Positions 29,365 through 39,059 of a DNA stretch of 64,000 nt are shown piece by piece. A model generated the notes under the pieces. The model was given only the letters and a program-made list of their open reading frames with translations. It did not search any database and had not been told where the DNA came from. Numbering within the stretch: position 1 is the stretch's first letter; each line of letters begins with the position of its first letter. Both the position numbers and the translations under genes were made by a program. Source of the DNA: CAVUCH01 sp963697705 (GTDB lineage Bacteria; Acidobacteriota; Vicinamibacteria; Vicinamibacterales; JAENWD01); the NCBI GenBank assembly GCA_963697705.1, contig CAVOPA010000003.1:1-64000 (forward strand), in the 5' to 3' direction.

Positions 29365-29707
29365 CTACATGCCCCTCGCCTTCAGCGCCGTCTCGAACTC
29401 CTCCCGGCAGGCATCGGCCACCTCGTTCGCGGCCTCCTGCGCGTTGTGGTGCTTGACCTCGCACTCCATGAGCATGCGAATTCTGGTCTCGCCGCGAGCA
29501 GGGTAGGTGCGCTCGGTGCGGGTGCGCGTCGAGACCGTAACCGCATCCACGACTGCCTGCGACAGCCTGCCCCGGAGATTGTTCATCCAGGTGGATGGCG
29601 GTAGCGCCAAGGACTGCCTTCGCTCGGGCCTCTCGCGTCTCGACGCTTGCTAGGGTGGTGACCTCCACGCCGACGATAACGGCTTCGCCGCAACTGTTAT
29701 GGCGCAT
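29365..29707 (-). pseudogene. Small hypothetical protein, frameshifted
   Basis: The frame from ATG 29707 (AVIVGVEVTTLASVETREARAKAVLGA) joins, after a one-base shift near 29600, to PPSTWMNNLRGRLSQAVVDAV, then RIRMLMECEVKHHNAQEAANEVADACREEF, ending at 29365. Together about 114 residues. I do not recognise the family. Confidence 0.5.
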
Positions 29708-29935
29708 CCGCCCGAGAGGTGGGTCAGCATCCCAACAGCATTCGGCTAGCTACTCGCATGCGCCCTCCAGCGTCAAAAGTCTACAGGGCGCGGCGTCGTG
29801 AGGAGGTGCCGGATTGCACAGAACTGAGGGTCAGCGCGTGTTCAGCAGCTCCACGCGCCACCCTCGGCCCTCTCCTATACCGGAGGACCGTCTCTGAGCG
29901 TTTCGTGCGGACCGATATACGCTCGGCCGAATTGC

Positions 29936-30422
29936 CTACTTCCCGCCTCCCAGTGGAGACCATTGCACTGAGGCGATCAGCCATGCGCCACCTCGGCGCA
30001 CGAACACGACAGTCGTCCCGGCGTTGTTCGCGTGCCTTGGCAGTCGTCAGAGTTCCCGTGAGAATTGCGGTTTCTCCGAACTGGCGCACTGTCACGTCGC
30101 TCAGACTCCGCTGTGACATTACGTCGCGCTTCGGCTGCTTGCCCGCCCGTGGTCCAGGCTTCTTCCAGACGCTCCCGTCCGGCATCACCAGCACGAGATT
30201 GTCCACTTCCACCGCGTCCATCGCCGCGCCATCACCCGCGTCGAATGCTTGGAACCACCTGTCGTGGATGGCTTCCAGTTCAGACCGCAGCTTCGCGCTG
30301 CTGTCGTCCAGGAGCAAAGGGTCACCCTCCCGCAGCAAAGGATCACCCTCCCGCACCGGCGTCTGTGCCAGAACCGTGGCACCGCACAGGACGGTCATTA
30401 CCGCGAGAGCGAATGTCCGCAT
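29936..30422 (-). pseudogene. Exported NTF2/DUF4440-like protein, frameshifted
   Basis: ATG 30422 follows AAGGAG by six bases. A signal peptide (FALAVMTVLCGATVLAQ) is followed by a short tandem repeat, EGDPLLREGDPLL, and then the NTF2-like core: LEAIHDRWFQAFDAGDGAAMDAVEVDNLVLVMPDG, VRQFGETAILTGTLTT. A frameshift near 30020 separates the last strands, VRRGGAWLIASVQWSPLGGGK, which end at 29936. About 160 residues when joined. DUF4440/SnoaL-type proteins bind small molecules; this one would be periplasmic. The 5' part is duplicated at 48873-48992. Confidence 0.75.
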
Positions 30423-30540
30423 GTTGATCTCCTTGCGGAAGGCGAAGAGTGGGTGGGCACGATACCGCCAGTCCTCACCTCGATCAAGTCCATCCTGAAC
30501 GCCACTCCTCGGCCCGCGCCTCCACCGCAGGACCATCCCG
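30367..30540. repeat. Duplicated segment, left copy
   Basis: The start of the NTF2-like gene and its upstream region match 48937-49119 over about 170 bases, including GCCAGAACCGTGGC, GAGCGAATGTCCGCAT and GTGGGCACGATACCGCCAGT. Confidence 0.75.
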
Positions 30541-30745
30541 CAGGAGTTCGGTGCGGGTGATCTCCCGATCGACGATGAGACGCAGGTCGATGCCGGATGG
30601 CAGGTAGACCGCCACGCAGCGCACCTCCCGGCCGCCCTCGTGGCCCGCCACAGCTCGACTTCTCGCGCGGCGCCGGTCGTGGGTAGACGCAGATTGGCGA
30701 GCGACCCGATGACCGCTCGCTGCGAGGGCAGGTCATCGACCCGCA
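30484..30745 (-). pseudogene. Broken small open frame
   Basis: One frame reads DDLPSQRAVIGSLANLRLP and VELWRATRAAGR, and another continues CVAVYLPSGIDLRLIVDREI, then TRTELLRDG to a stop at 30484. Joined across a one-base shift it makes a plausible 80-85 residue protein of unknown family. No clear start codon. Confidence 0.35.
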
Positions 30746-30765
30746 GCCAACAACACGGCTGCTTT

Positions 30766-31557
30766 CTAGAGGCCGCCGCTCCGCCACACGATGTCCCGCA
30801 GCCGTTCCGGGTACAAGCTGAGCCGCCGCCGCCCCGTCCCCGGAAGGACCGCCCCGGCCTCGTGCCAGACCGTGATCAACCGGCTCACCGACTCCAGCGT
30901 GGTCCCGGTCAGCCCGGCCAGATCCTCGAAGGTGACCGGCGGCTCGACCTCGACGATCCCGCCGTGCCCCGCCTCGTGGCCGTGCATGACCGCCAGCTCC
31001 AGGATGACCGCCGCCAGCCGCTCGGGGACCGGGCCCTCCGAGAGGGTGTGCAGGCGGGTCGCCAGGATTTCGGTGTAGTGGTAGATCACCTGGTCGAGAT
31101 GATGGCGGAGGCCCGGCTGCTGGAGGAGCCCCTGCGCTTGGGCGCGGGTATAGCTGTAGACCGTGATCGGATCAGCCGCGATGGCATTGAACGAGTAGAC
31201 GTGCGGGACAAACATTCCGGCCACGCCGATGGTGTAGCGCGGGCCCAGGAAGGCGAGCACGATCTGGTGCCCGTCGGGGGACTCCGACGTCATCTTGGCG
31301 TAGCCGTGCTCGATGCAGAACAATCGGTCGGCCGGGTCGCCCTGGTGATAGAGATAGGCGCCTTGGGGCACCACGCGGCGGGTGCCGATGCCGTAAATCG
31401 TCGCAGCGAGATCGAGGGGGAGCGGGTCCAGTTTCGGGAGTCGGCCGCGGGCACGACGGTCCGGCATTGGGGAACCCATGGGTAGTCGGGGCGAGCCGAC
31501 GTGGCGCCACTCCGGCGGCGCCTTCAGGTGGTACATCGGGTCGATCGGGTTGGTCAT
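30766..31557 (-). CDS. Crp/Fnr-family transcriptional regulator
   Basis: ATG 31557 gives 263 residues. The cyclic-nucleotide-binding-type beta roll is clear (VVPQGAYLYHQGDPADRLFCIEHGYAKM, SPDGHQIVLAFLGPRYTIGVAGMF). A dimerisation helix follows, then a winged HTH_Crp: VTFEDLAGLTGTTLESVSRLITVWHEAGAV, RRRLSLYPERLRDIV. There is no N-terminal cysteine cluster for an FeS centre, so it is not a classical Fnr; the ligand is unknown. It is a DNA-binding dimer. The gene is intact although flanked by remnants; no neighbouring target is obvious. Confidence 0.9.
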   Translation of the reverse strand: MTNPIDPMYHLKAPPEWRHVGSPRLPMGSPMPDRRARGRLPKLDPLPLDLAATIYGIGTRRVVPQGAYLYHQGDPADRLFCIEHGYAKMTSESPDGHQIVLAFLGPRYTIGVAGMFVPHVYSFNAIAADPITVYSYTRAQAQGLLQQPGLRHHLDQVIYHYTEILATRLHTLSEGPVPERLAAVILELAVMHGHEAGHGGIVEVEPPVTFEDLAGLTGTTLESVSRLITVWHEAGAVLPGTGRRRLSLYPERLRDIVWRSGGL

Positions 31558-32196
31558 CGCTGCGCGGCCACCAGATGATGCGCGCCCACTGGCCAAGCCC
31601 CAAGGCACAGCTGCATGGACAGTGCGTCCATCTCGTCGACGAGCCGATACGGGCACTCCATCCCGAGACAAACTGGCGCTATGCTACCGCCGAGTTAAGG
31701 CGCATACAAGGCGAAGCGCTGCGATGTGCTGTGCCTCGCGCCTGCACCGTCACGCTATGGACTGTCGCGGCATCTGCCACGTCGCGGAGGTCAGCGCCGA
31801 TCGGTGTTCGAGGCCGCGGCGCTGGCGGTGCAGGCGTTCCGGCAGTCGCGGTTCGTCGAGGACGTCGGCCCCGCAACACGCTCGGGTCGAGGTCCGCGCT
31901 GCGACGACTCGTCACGTCGTGACGGTCGGCCAGGTGCTGCGGTGGACGGAGGGGGCGGCGATCAGTCCTGCGCTGCGGCCGCGGGCGCGACGGACTGGAG
32001 GAGATCCTCCGCACCTCGAGTGCCGTGAGCAGGGCGCGGCAGGCGCCACTTCCCTACCGACTTTCATACCGACTTGATGCACCAATCTACGGCAAGTTGG
32101 TGCGGATTGGTGCGGTTTCATGCTCTCTGCCAGCTCGAAAGCCGCGAAATCACTGTATTTCTAGCAATTCCGCGCCTCCCCGGGGTTCGACGGTGG
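31558..32196. other. Gene-free stretch upstream of tRNA fragments
   Basis: Several GC-rich frames overlap on both strands, but none has recognisable content. The stretch 32085-32120 contains a short direct repeat around TTGGTGCGG. Confidence 0.45.
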
Positions 32197-32243
32197 CCTT
32201 CACACGGCGGGGGTCGGTGGTTCGAATCCACCAGCGCGCACCA
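32197..32243 (+). tRNA. tRNA-Val(CAC) 3' half, truncated
   Basis: The loop TTCACAC (anticodon CAC) is followed by GGCGG, a variable loop, a perfect T arm (GGTGG/CCACC around TTCGAAT), an acceptor 3' strand AGCGCGC and encoded CCA. The 5' anticodon strand pairs only in part, and no D arm or acceptor 5' strand (GCGCGCT expected) is present upstream. This is a 3' remnant as left by integration at a tRNA gene. Confidence 0.75.
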
Positions 32244-32457
32244 CATTAAGATCAACTAACACAGATAGTTGCGCGCTCAAGCGAATCACCGAACGAAGTC
32301 GCGCGGTTAGCAGCCGTATGCGCTCAGTATGCGAATCGCCTCAACCATATCAATGCTCACAGCGGGACCATACGTTTGGTTTTGACGGCTTAAAGCGATC
32401 GGGGTGCGCGGCCTGGGAAAACTTAATGGGGGCGGCGTGGAATCACGCCGTTTCGTT

Positions 32458-32500
32458 GTTGGGTCGCGGATTTGAACCCGCGACCTTTGGGTTATGAGCC
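32458..32500 (-). tRNA. tRNA-Met(CAT)-like 3' half, truncated
   Basis: On the minus strand: GG, loop CTCATAA (anticodon CAT), CCCAA, then AGGTC and a T-arm-like GTCGCGG/CCGCGAC hairpin with TTCAAAT. The T arm is shifted by one base from the canonical layout, the 5' half is missing and no CCA is encoded, so it is a decayed fragment. Confidence 0.55.
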
Positions 32501-32584
32501 GCAAGGAACCGCAGATCGGCTCAATGTTTTCGCGGCTGTACAAGCCGGTCGTGTCAGCCGTTTTCAGACGGCCGGCCTTTCGCG

Positions 32585-33103
32585 TCACCTAGGAGTCCCG
32601 GTGGAGATCGACGGCATCGGGATCGGATCGTTGGTCACGACGGACAGGTTCGATCGAGATTGAACGGCGCGCTGGTTGCCCTTTTTAGGCCGCTGCGGGG
32701 CCCAGGACTGTACTGCAAGCGAAAGCCGAGGATCGGCAGCCTGAAGCTGGTAGCGAGCGACGGCGTAGAGTCGAACGAAAGATCGCTGATGACCGCTGTC
32801 TGCCAACGTCCGGAACCACCCCTCTGGCACTCCTCCTTGGGCAAGCCGCCTGAGTGACTCCCGCATGTCTGCCACGTAACTCTGCCGTCCGTCACCAGCC
32901 CCTGAGATCCGACGACTGCTAGCAGTGAGCACGACCTGCGGATTAGCGATGACATCGCCGACACACCAGTCGCCGTCGACAACGGCGGTCCCCGGCACGA
33001 CACTCACGAGTTCAACCGCCACGGCAGCGGATTGAGCCTGCATCGAATGGCCTGAGCCCACGACCAAAGCTACGATGACACCTATAACGGCACGGTGGGA
33101 CAT
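32585..33103 (-). CDS. Secreted hypothetical protein
   Basis: 172 residues starting with a Sec signal (RAVIGVIVALVVGSGHSMQAQS). The mature part has a plausible beta-rich beginning (VAVELVSVVPGTAVVDGDWCVGDVIANPQVVLTASSRR) and a helical middle (SYVADMRESLRRLAQGGVPEGWFRTLADSG). No family is recognised. It sits between the tRNA fragments and the integrase, so it may be cargo of the integrated element. Confidence 0.6.
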   Translation of the reverse strand: MSHRAVIGVIVALVVGSGHSMQAQSAAVAVELVSVVPGTAVVDGDWCVGDVIANPQVVLTASSRRISGAGDGRQSYVADMRESLRRLAQGGVPEGWFRTLADSGHQRSFVRLYAVARYQLQAADPRLSLAVQSWAPQRPKKGNQRAVQSRSNLSVVTNDPIPMPSISTGTPR

Positions 33104-33187
33104 TTCGTTTCTTTCAGTTTTCCCCTTCGCGGTGGAGGCGCGAGTATGGGCCGCTCCCGCTACCCGGTCAACCCGTTTGTCGTTCCT

Positions 33188-34280
33188 CTAATGAATCCGG
33201 CCGCCGGTCTCGGCCGACCTGACGACGGTTGCCCCCGTTTGACATTCCGCGACTTCGGCTGCCGCACTCGGCTTCCAGCCGTCGAAGCGCCCGGCCAGCC
33301 GTTCGCTGGCGTCCTTCAGCCGGGAGACGAGCACCGGCGCATAGTGCTTCCGCGTCGTGGCGATCTGCCGGTGCCCAAGCACGGCGGACACGTCGGCGAG
33401 GTCGATGCCCCGCTCCCCGAGCTCCAACGCGACGCTGTGCCGCGCCTGATAGGGGCGTACGTCCTTCGGCCAGCCGGCCGCGTACAGCGCCTTGGCGTAG
33501 TCGCTGCCGTCGAACTGGCCCCATGCGTCAGCCGCGATGAACGCCTTCCAGGCCGCCACCATGTCATCGTTCAGCCAAAACGCCCGAGGCTCGCCGCCCT
33601 TGGCCGTCCGCACAATCCACGCCTTGCGATCGAGGTCCACGTCGGCCGGCTCCGCCCGCTTCAGTTCTGCGGGCCGGACGCCCGTGGAGGCGATCACCAT
33701 GAACCGTGCCCTGGTCTTCGGGTCGGTCAGGTTCGCCGCGACCGTGCGGAACGTCTTCGCCGGCACCAGGATCTTCGGTGAGGGCGCGACCGGGAGTGGC
33801 GCCACGTCATCAACAGGCGTCGATGCCTTCGGGCCGTCGAGGACGTGATACAGGTGCCGCAGTGTTTGGCACCGGTTGTTTACCGTCTTCGGCGCCACCT
33901 TGTCGGCAATCCAGACGCCCCGCGCCTTTCGGACGTGCTTCCCGGTTATCTGCGAGCGCCGCAGACGGCCGTATAGGGCCGTCCAGGCGTTGACCTCGCC
34001 TTGTAGCTCGCCAGCGATTTAACTTGCGTCAGATAGCCTGCGGCGTCGTCTGCGAGGGTGCCACGCGGAGAGTCGGGCGACCGGCCGAGCGCACGCGCCA
34101 GATGTGGCGCCTTGCCACGACTTGATGTCTTTCAGCGGTCTCGAATGCGAACCGCTCCTCTCGCTGGCGGGCGTTCGATCCGGTGCCGACCTTCACAGTT
34201 GCCGAAAGGCCGTAGCGGTCCCGGTACACGCCCTTAGCGATGCGCTTGCGTCTCGACTTGGTTGCCCCCATCACGCCCAC
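33188..34280 (-). pseudogene. Tyrosine integrase (phage/ICE type), two frameshifts
   Basis: The C-terminal catalytic domain is intact in one frame: ASTGVRPAELKR (first Arg), RPYQARHSVALELGERG (HxxR box), SAVLGHRQIATTRKHYAPV (final His and nucleophile Tyr). Upstream pieces in other frames give the SAM-like core-binding part (ALYGRLRRSQITGKHVRKARGVW, DDAAGYLTQVKSLASY) and the N-terminus (GATKSRRKRIAKGVYRDRYGLSATVKVG). Joined, about 360 residues. Such enzymes recombine element and chromosome, usually at the 3' end of a tRNA gene; two tRNA 3' halves lie within 1 kb. As written the enzyme would not be made full length. Confidence 0.85.
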
Positions 34281-34536
34281 CCCTTCCCCTCGAACGCCGC
34301 CCGCGTATCTGCAATCGCGCTCGATAGCTCCGCCTGCTCGTGCGCCCGGTACAGTCGCGTGCGCCGCAGCTCGCCGTCCACCGTTAGCACGATCTCAGCG
34401 CCGACGCCGGCACCGCCTTGAGGTCGATTGCTGCGGCGTGCTCGTCCTTGTGCAGCGTCCACACCCGCTGCGGCCTCAGGTCGTCGCGGTCAGCCCGCGC
34501 CCGCACCACGCGCTGCCACCATGCCGCATCGTTCAT
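34271..34536 (-). pseudogene. Small integrase-associated hypothetical protein, frameshifted
   Basis: MNDAAWWQRVVRARADRDD, RVWTLHKDEHAAAIDLKAVP in one frame continues as GAEIVLTVDGELRRTRLYRAHEQAELSSAIADTRAAFEGKGW in another after a one-base shift near 34410. Joined, 87 residues. It resembles short proteins with WTL-K-GH/EH and a C-terminal FxxKGW that are often found next to integrases. It overlaps the integrase start by about ten bases and is in the same direction, so the two were one transcript. Confidence 0.6.
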
Positions 34537-34543
34537 GCTTCCC

Positions 34544-34825
34544 TCATTCAACGTGACCGGTGGCACTCAACAGGTGGTGAACGGGCAGGATCTGCGGCGG
34601 CCCGAAACGAAAGCCCTTTTCGGCCATAACCTGCGTAAAGATTGGGGCGAACGCGTCGTACGATTCGCGTGAGTCCCACACGGTGATAGTGGCAAAGTCG
34701 GCCCCTTCGCCGATACCGGCGTGGAAGATCAGACCGGGTGGCAGGGCGACAGGCGCTCCGCCTTCCCAGCTCGCCTTGTATTCGTCGGCAGCCATGGCCG
34801 GCGGTCTATACACTACAGCGATCAC
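34544..34825 (-). CDS. Small alpha/beta-barrel-like hypothetical protein
   Basis: 93 residues: MIAVVYRPPAMAADEYKASW, LPPGLIFHAGIGEGADFATITVWDSRESYDAFAPIFTQVMAEKGFRFGPPQILPVHHLL. The pattern of a short ferredoxin-like fold with GxxFHxxG and FATITVWDSRESYDAF is common in proteins annotated only as hypothetical. It starts right at the junction with the metH scrap and is followed on the same strand by the integrase-linked gene. Confidence 0.75.
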   Translation of the reverse strand: MIAVVYRPPAMAADEYKASWEGGAPVALPPGLIFHAGIGEGADFATITVWDSRESYDAFAPIFTQVMAEKGFRFGPPQILPVHHLLSATGHVE

Positions 34826-34830
34826 TGCAC

Positions 34831-34971
34831 GCCCGCTACTTTGCGGTGGGACGCCTCGGGACAGATCAGGTCGCCGACTACGCGCGCAGAAAACGAATCA
34901 CGACCGACGAGGCGGAACGCTGGCTCACGCCGTACCTCGCGTACGAAGCTGCCCCGGCCGGACGCTGCTGA
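34831..34971 (+). pseudogene. metH: C-terminal scrap of methionine synthase activation domain
   Basis: The frame ARYFAVGRLGTDQVADYARR, then KRITTDEAERWLTPYLAYE to a TGA matches the very end of cobalamin-dependent MetH (YFAVGxIxxDQVxDYAxRK...ERWLxPxLxY). Only about 46 residues of the roughly 1200-residue protein remain. The sequence directly upstream belongs to the start of a divergent gene, so the break point is at about 34826-34831. Confidence 0.75.
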
Positions 34972-35000
34972 GCAGGATGTGGGGCGTCAGTCCGGTCTCC

Positions 35001-38000
35001 TCAATGCCCGGTCTCTTCGAATCCCGGCGCTCGCCAGAGTCGCATGGTCTGGTCGACGCACACCGTCGCCATCGTGCGGCTATCAGGTGAGAAGGCGATC
35101 GACGACACCATCGAGCGGTGGGCCTCGAGGGCGGTCACTTCACGCCGAGCCCGGACATTCCAGAACTTCACCACGCCGTCAATCGTGCCGACCGCGAGCG
35201 TTTGGGAATCAGACGTGAAGGCGAGCGCCTCCACGAACCCGGCTTCTGCATTGAAGATGGCTGGGGCCGCTGCCAAATCGGTGTCCCGGACCCGCACGGT
35301 CGTGTCGCTGCTCCCGCTCGCGAGCCACCGCCCGTCGGGCGAGAACGCCAGTGCCTTCACGCGATCCGTGTGATCGTGCAGGACCCGTCTGACCGACGAC
35401 GTCCGCGCGTCCCACACGTACGTGTGTCCGTCGGCATCCCCTGCCGCGAGCAGGTCTCCGTGCGGACTCCGCGCGATCGCGAGGAGCTCCGCGGAGTCGC
35501 CCGCGCTGCGCCTGAGCGTTCGAACGATGCCGCGCGCGATGTCGCAAATGGCAACAGCCGGTGTCGTGCCCTGCACGCCCACCGCAACGCCACTCGGGAC
35601 AAACACGGGCCCAAGCCCGACGGCCGCAGGAAGCGTGTTCGTACGGACGGCCCCGAGCACGTGCCCTGAGATGTCCCACAATGCCAGCTCCTTCCCTGAC
35701 GTCGTGGCAAGCCGACGACCATCCTCCGAAACTGTGCCGTAATCCTGCGGCAGCACGGCGAACTGCTTCAGCGTGTTCGCGTCCCACAGCGTGACCGAAT
35801 GTCCGCCTGGGTCCGAGCGGAGGAGGACTTGGCCGTCGGATGAAAACTCGGTGCTGGCCGCAGCTCCGCGGTGACGGTCGAACACCTCAGGAGCCAGTCG
35901 AAACGGCGGCATCCCACACGCGCGCCGTTCCGTCGAGGCTTCCGGTGAAAACGAACCTTCCGTCGGGCGAGAACTGGACACCGAAGACGCGCGAGCCGTG
36001 TCCCTTGAACGTCGCAAGGAGCCGCTGGCCTGCGACGTCCCATAGACGGGCAAGGCCGTCGATTCCACCGGAGATCAACCGCTGCCCATCCGGCGAGAAC
36101 GCCACGCCGTACGCTGCGCCTTTCTGCGAGCCGAGCACGGCAAGCAGTCCTCGCGTCTGGACGCTCCAGAGCCGCACGGTCCCGTCGAGCCCCGTGGTTG
36201 CGAGGAGATGTCCGTCCGGCGAGAAGCTCGCCGCGACGACGAGCCCCACATGGCCCCTCAGCACGTCCGCGATTCGTCGCGAGCGAACATCCCACAGCGT
36301 GACGGTGCCGTCACCCTGGGGCGTCGCCAGCAGCGTGCCGTCCGGTGAGAAGGCAGGCCATCCCGCGGACGCTTTGTGGCCGGTCAGGGCAGCGATACGG
36401 CGTCCCGACGCGACGTCCCACAGAATCAGTTCCGCCGGCACGTCGACGCCGTACGGGAAGCCTCCCGTCGAAATCAGAGTTGCGCCGTCCGGTGAAAACG
36501 CCACTGCAATCGAGGGGAGCGCATGCGGGCCAAGGCGAGCTCGCAACGTGCGTTTCGCCACGTCCCAGATGCGCACGTCCGGACCGTCCGTGGTGGCGGC
36601 CAGCAACGTGCCGTCGGGGGAGAAGGCGAGACAGTAGGTCAGGCCTGTTCCGTCGAGAGTGCCCATCGGGGCTCCGGACGGGAGTGCCCACAACCGAACC
36701 TTGCCGTCTACCATCCCCGTCGCGAGCAGGCGCCCGTCGGGTGAGATCGCGAGCGCCCACACACCGGCTTGGCCCGCGTTGATCACCAGGCGTTCGCGGC
36801 TCCGCGCCTGGCCGAAGAGATATCGCCACTCGAACGTGCGCAGGTCGGCCTGCCCGTCGCGCGGACGCTGCGCCTCGAGCAGGTCGCGGACCTGGGCGAT
36901 GTTCCCCCTGTTCCATGCGTCGAACGCAACGCTCATATCCGCCGCATACAGGCTCTCGCGGAGAGCGACAGCGTTGCGCTGGGCGCGTCCCCACTGCCAT
37001 CCGGATGCGACGATGCCGGCCAGGACCGCCACTGCGAGTGCCGTCCAGAGGCCGGCCACTATGGGCTGCCGGCGGCACCAGCGCCAGACACGTTCCGTCG
37101 CCGTCACCGGCCGCGCGGTGATCGGCTCACCGGCCAGCCACCGGGCGAGGTCATCGGCGAGCGCTTTTGCAGAGTTGTAGCGGTCGGCCGGCCGCTTCGC
37201 CAGGCACTTCAGGCAAATGGTTTCGAGATCCCCGTCGACGGCGGCGTTGAGCGTGCGCGGTGCGGGCGGATCATCTTCGACGACCTTCCGCATCGTCTCG
37301 ATTGGAGTGGCGCCGCGGAATGGCAGTCGGCTGGTAAGGAGCTGGTAAAGCATGGCGCCGAGGCTGAACACGTCCGCGGCGGTCGTCAGACGCCCAGCCT
37401 CGCCGGCGGCCTGCTCGGGCGCCATATAGTCGGGCGTGCCCAGCACGGCGAACGATTGCGTCACAGGCCCGCGGCCCGTCAGCTGCTTGGCAATCCCGAA
37501 GTCGGTGACCTGCGGATCGCCCTGGGTATCGACCAGGATGTTGCCGGGCTTGAGATCGCGATGAAGTATCCCGCGCTGGTGCGCGAAGTGTACGGCTTCC
37601 GCGACCGCGGCCATGAACCGTGCGGCTCGACGCTGCCGTTCCAGGGCCTGCGTTCTGTCGAGCGTGGCCGGGGAGAGAGCGAACTCGCCGAGCCGTTGTT
37701 CGAGGCTGCCCCCTTCGATCAACCGCGCGCTGAAATAGTGTTGCCCCTCGACCTCTCCGACCTCGTAGATCGGGACGATGTTCGGATGTTCGAGCTGGGC
37801 GACGGCTTCCGCTTCGGCGCGGAACCGCTCGACCACCGACGGCGATGCGAGGGCGCCGCCCGGGATCATCTTGAGCGCGACGGTCCGATTCAACCGGAGC
37901 TGCCGTGCGCGGTAGACGACGCCCATTCCCCCGCGGGCGATCTCGTCGAGAATTTCGTATCCGCCGAACCTGCGTCTCGTGGCATTGGGATCCGGCGCTA

Positions 38001-38224
38001 CGGTGGGCACATCGGCGGCGAGCGCGCAGGGATACCCTGCGACCGGCCGCCGCCGCCATGAAGGTGCCCGCCTGAGCGTCGGAGGCAAGCAGCTGCTCCA
38101 CGTCGTGGAGCAGCTCGGGGTCACCGGCGGCAGCCTCCTCGACGAACCGGCGGCGCGATGTCTCGTCCTGCTCGAGTGCTGCGAGGAAGAGCTCCGACGC
38201 ACGCTGCCACCGATCCGGGTCCAT
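35001..38224 (-). pseudogene. Ser/Thr protein kinase with WD40 repeats, two frameshifts
   Basis: The start at ATG 38224 gives the typical leader MDPDRWQRASELFLAALEQD, ELLHDVEQLLASD. After a frame change near 38045-38055 the kinase domain follows: GYEILDEIARGGMGVVYRARQ, VALKMIPGG, ILHRDLKPGNILV, DFGIAKQ, MAPEQAAGEAG. A transmembrane helix (GLWTALAVAVLAGIVASGW) leads to about twelve WD40 repeats (SPDGRLLATGMVDGKVRLW and similar). A second frame change near 35910 separates the last five repeats, which end at 35001. About 1070 residues when joined. It lies 0.8 kb from a divergent ECF sigma factor of the kind that partners such kinases. Confidence 0.85.
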
Positions 38225-38351
38225 CGCGCGCTCCGTTCGAGGTCGGTCCGCCCGAGTGGGTCGTAGTATCGATCCTCCCGGCCGACCTGTCTCACCAAAT
38301 CGGGAGCGGGCCGGCACGAGGGCCGGGCCGACCCGTCCCCGGTGTCGGCCG

Positions 38352-38870
38352 TCAGTGAGCCGGCGCTTGAAGGCAAAGCTGGCCGGTGTACCTGAACACC
38401 GTGCGTCCGGTGTTCAGGTCGACGGCCCCGATGCTCGTGATCGATCCGGTTGCGTGCTGAAATGCGCCCGTGCCGCCGGTGATCGTGACTGGATACGACA
38501 CGATGCCGTACACATTCGGGGCCGTGAGCCTGGCGACGGCTTCCGCCACCGCCACCTGGACCATGTCGCCGCTGTCGGTGACCCAGCGATGCTGCACCCT
38601 GAAGACGGCGGTCTGATCGTCCGGGAACGTGGGCGGCTCGATGACCACGGCCGACACCGCGCCCGCGAGATCGCCAGTCACGGTGCCAAGCGTCGTGTTC
38701 TGATCGATGAAGTTGGTCATGACCGTGCCGCCGATCGGGCGGCAATGCGGCGTCGCGTTTGTGGATTGCGCGGCGGCAGTGCTCGCGGTCACGGTCAACG
38801 CCGCGAGTGCCATCCCGGCGAGAACGCCCCCGAAATGCACGTCCGCCTGCCACAGGTGTCTGCTCCTCAT
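38352..38870 (-). CDS. Secreted allene-oxide-cyclase/dirigent-like barrel protein
   Basis: The ATG follows GGAGGAG closely. A signal peptide (GVLAGMALAALTVTASTAAAQS) precedes a beta-barrel-like domain of about 135 residues with VTGDLAGAVSAVVIEPP, FRVQHRWVTDSGDMVQV, and the hallmark SYPVTITGGTGAFQHATGSITSIGAVDLNTGRTVFRYTGQLC, where GGTGxFxxAxG is shared by AOC-barrel proteins. An extracellular ligand-binding role is likely. It lies between the WD40 kinase and the sigma factor on the kinase strand. Confidence 0.8.
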   Translation of the reverse strand: MRSRHLWQADVHFGGVLAGMALAALTVTASTAAAQSTNATPHCRPIGGTVMTNFIDQNTTLGTVTGDLAGAVSAVVIEPPTFPDDQTAVFRVQHRWVTDSGDMVQVAVAEAVARLTAPNVYGIVSYPVTITGGTGAFQHATGSITSIGAVDLNTGRTVFRYTGQLCLQAPAH

Positions 38871-39059
38871 CTCTCCTCCTCGGCCCCCCGTTGCACTGGT
38901 CTGCCGGCTGGTCCCGGCAGAAGCACCGCGTGCTAGACTCGCCGCGCTTACCGATAGGGGTCTGCCCGGCGTTCCGGCGGCTACAGGGCGGGGCGGCTAT
39001 CCCTATAGGCGGAAAGCAGCCGCCGAGGCTGTCATCGGCGCGGAGGCCTGGTACACGCG

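Noticed and set aside
32472..32663. Open frame beginning NPRPLGYEP
   Set aside because: Antisense translation of the tRNA-Met-like fragment.
36769..38061. 430-codon plus-strand open frame
   Set aside because: Fully opposite the kinase/WD40 gene; a shadow of high-GC codon use with no domain of its own.
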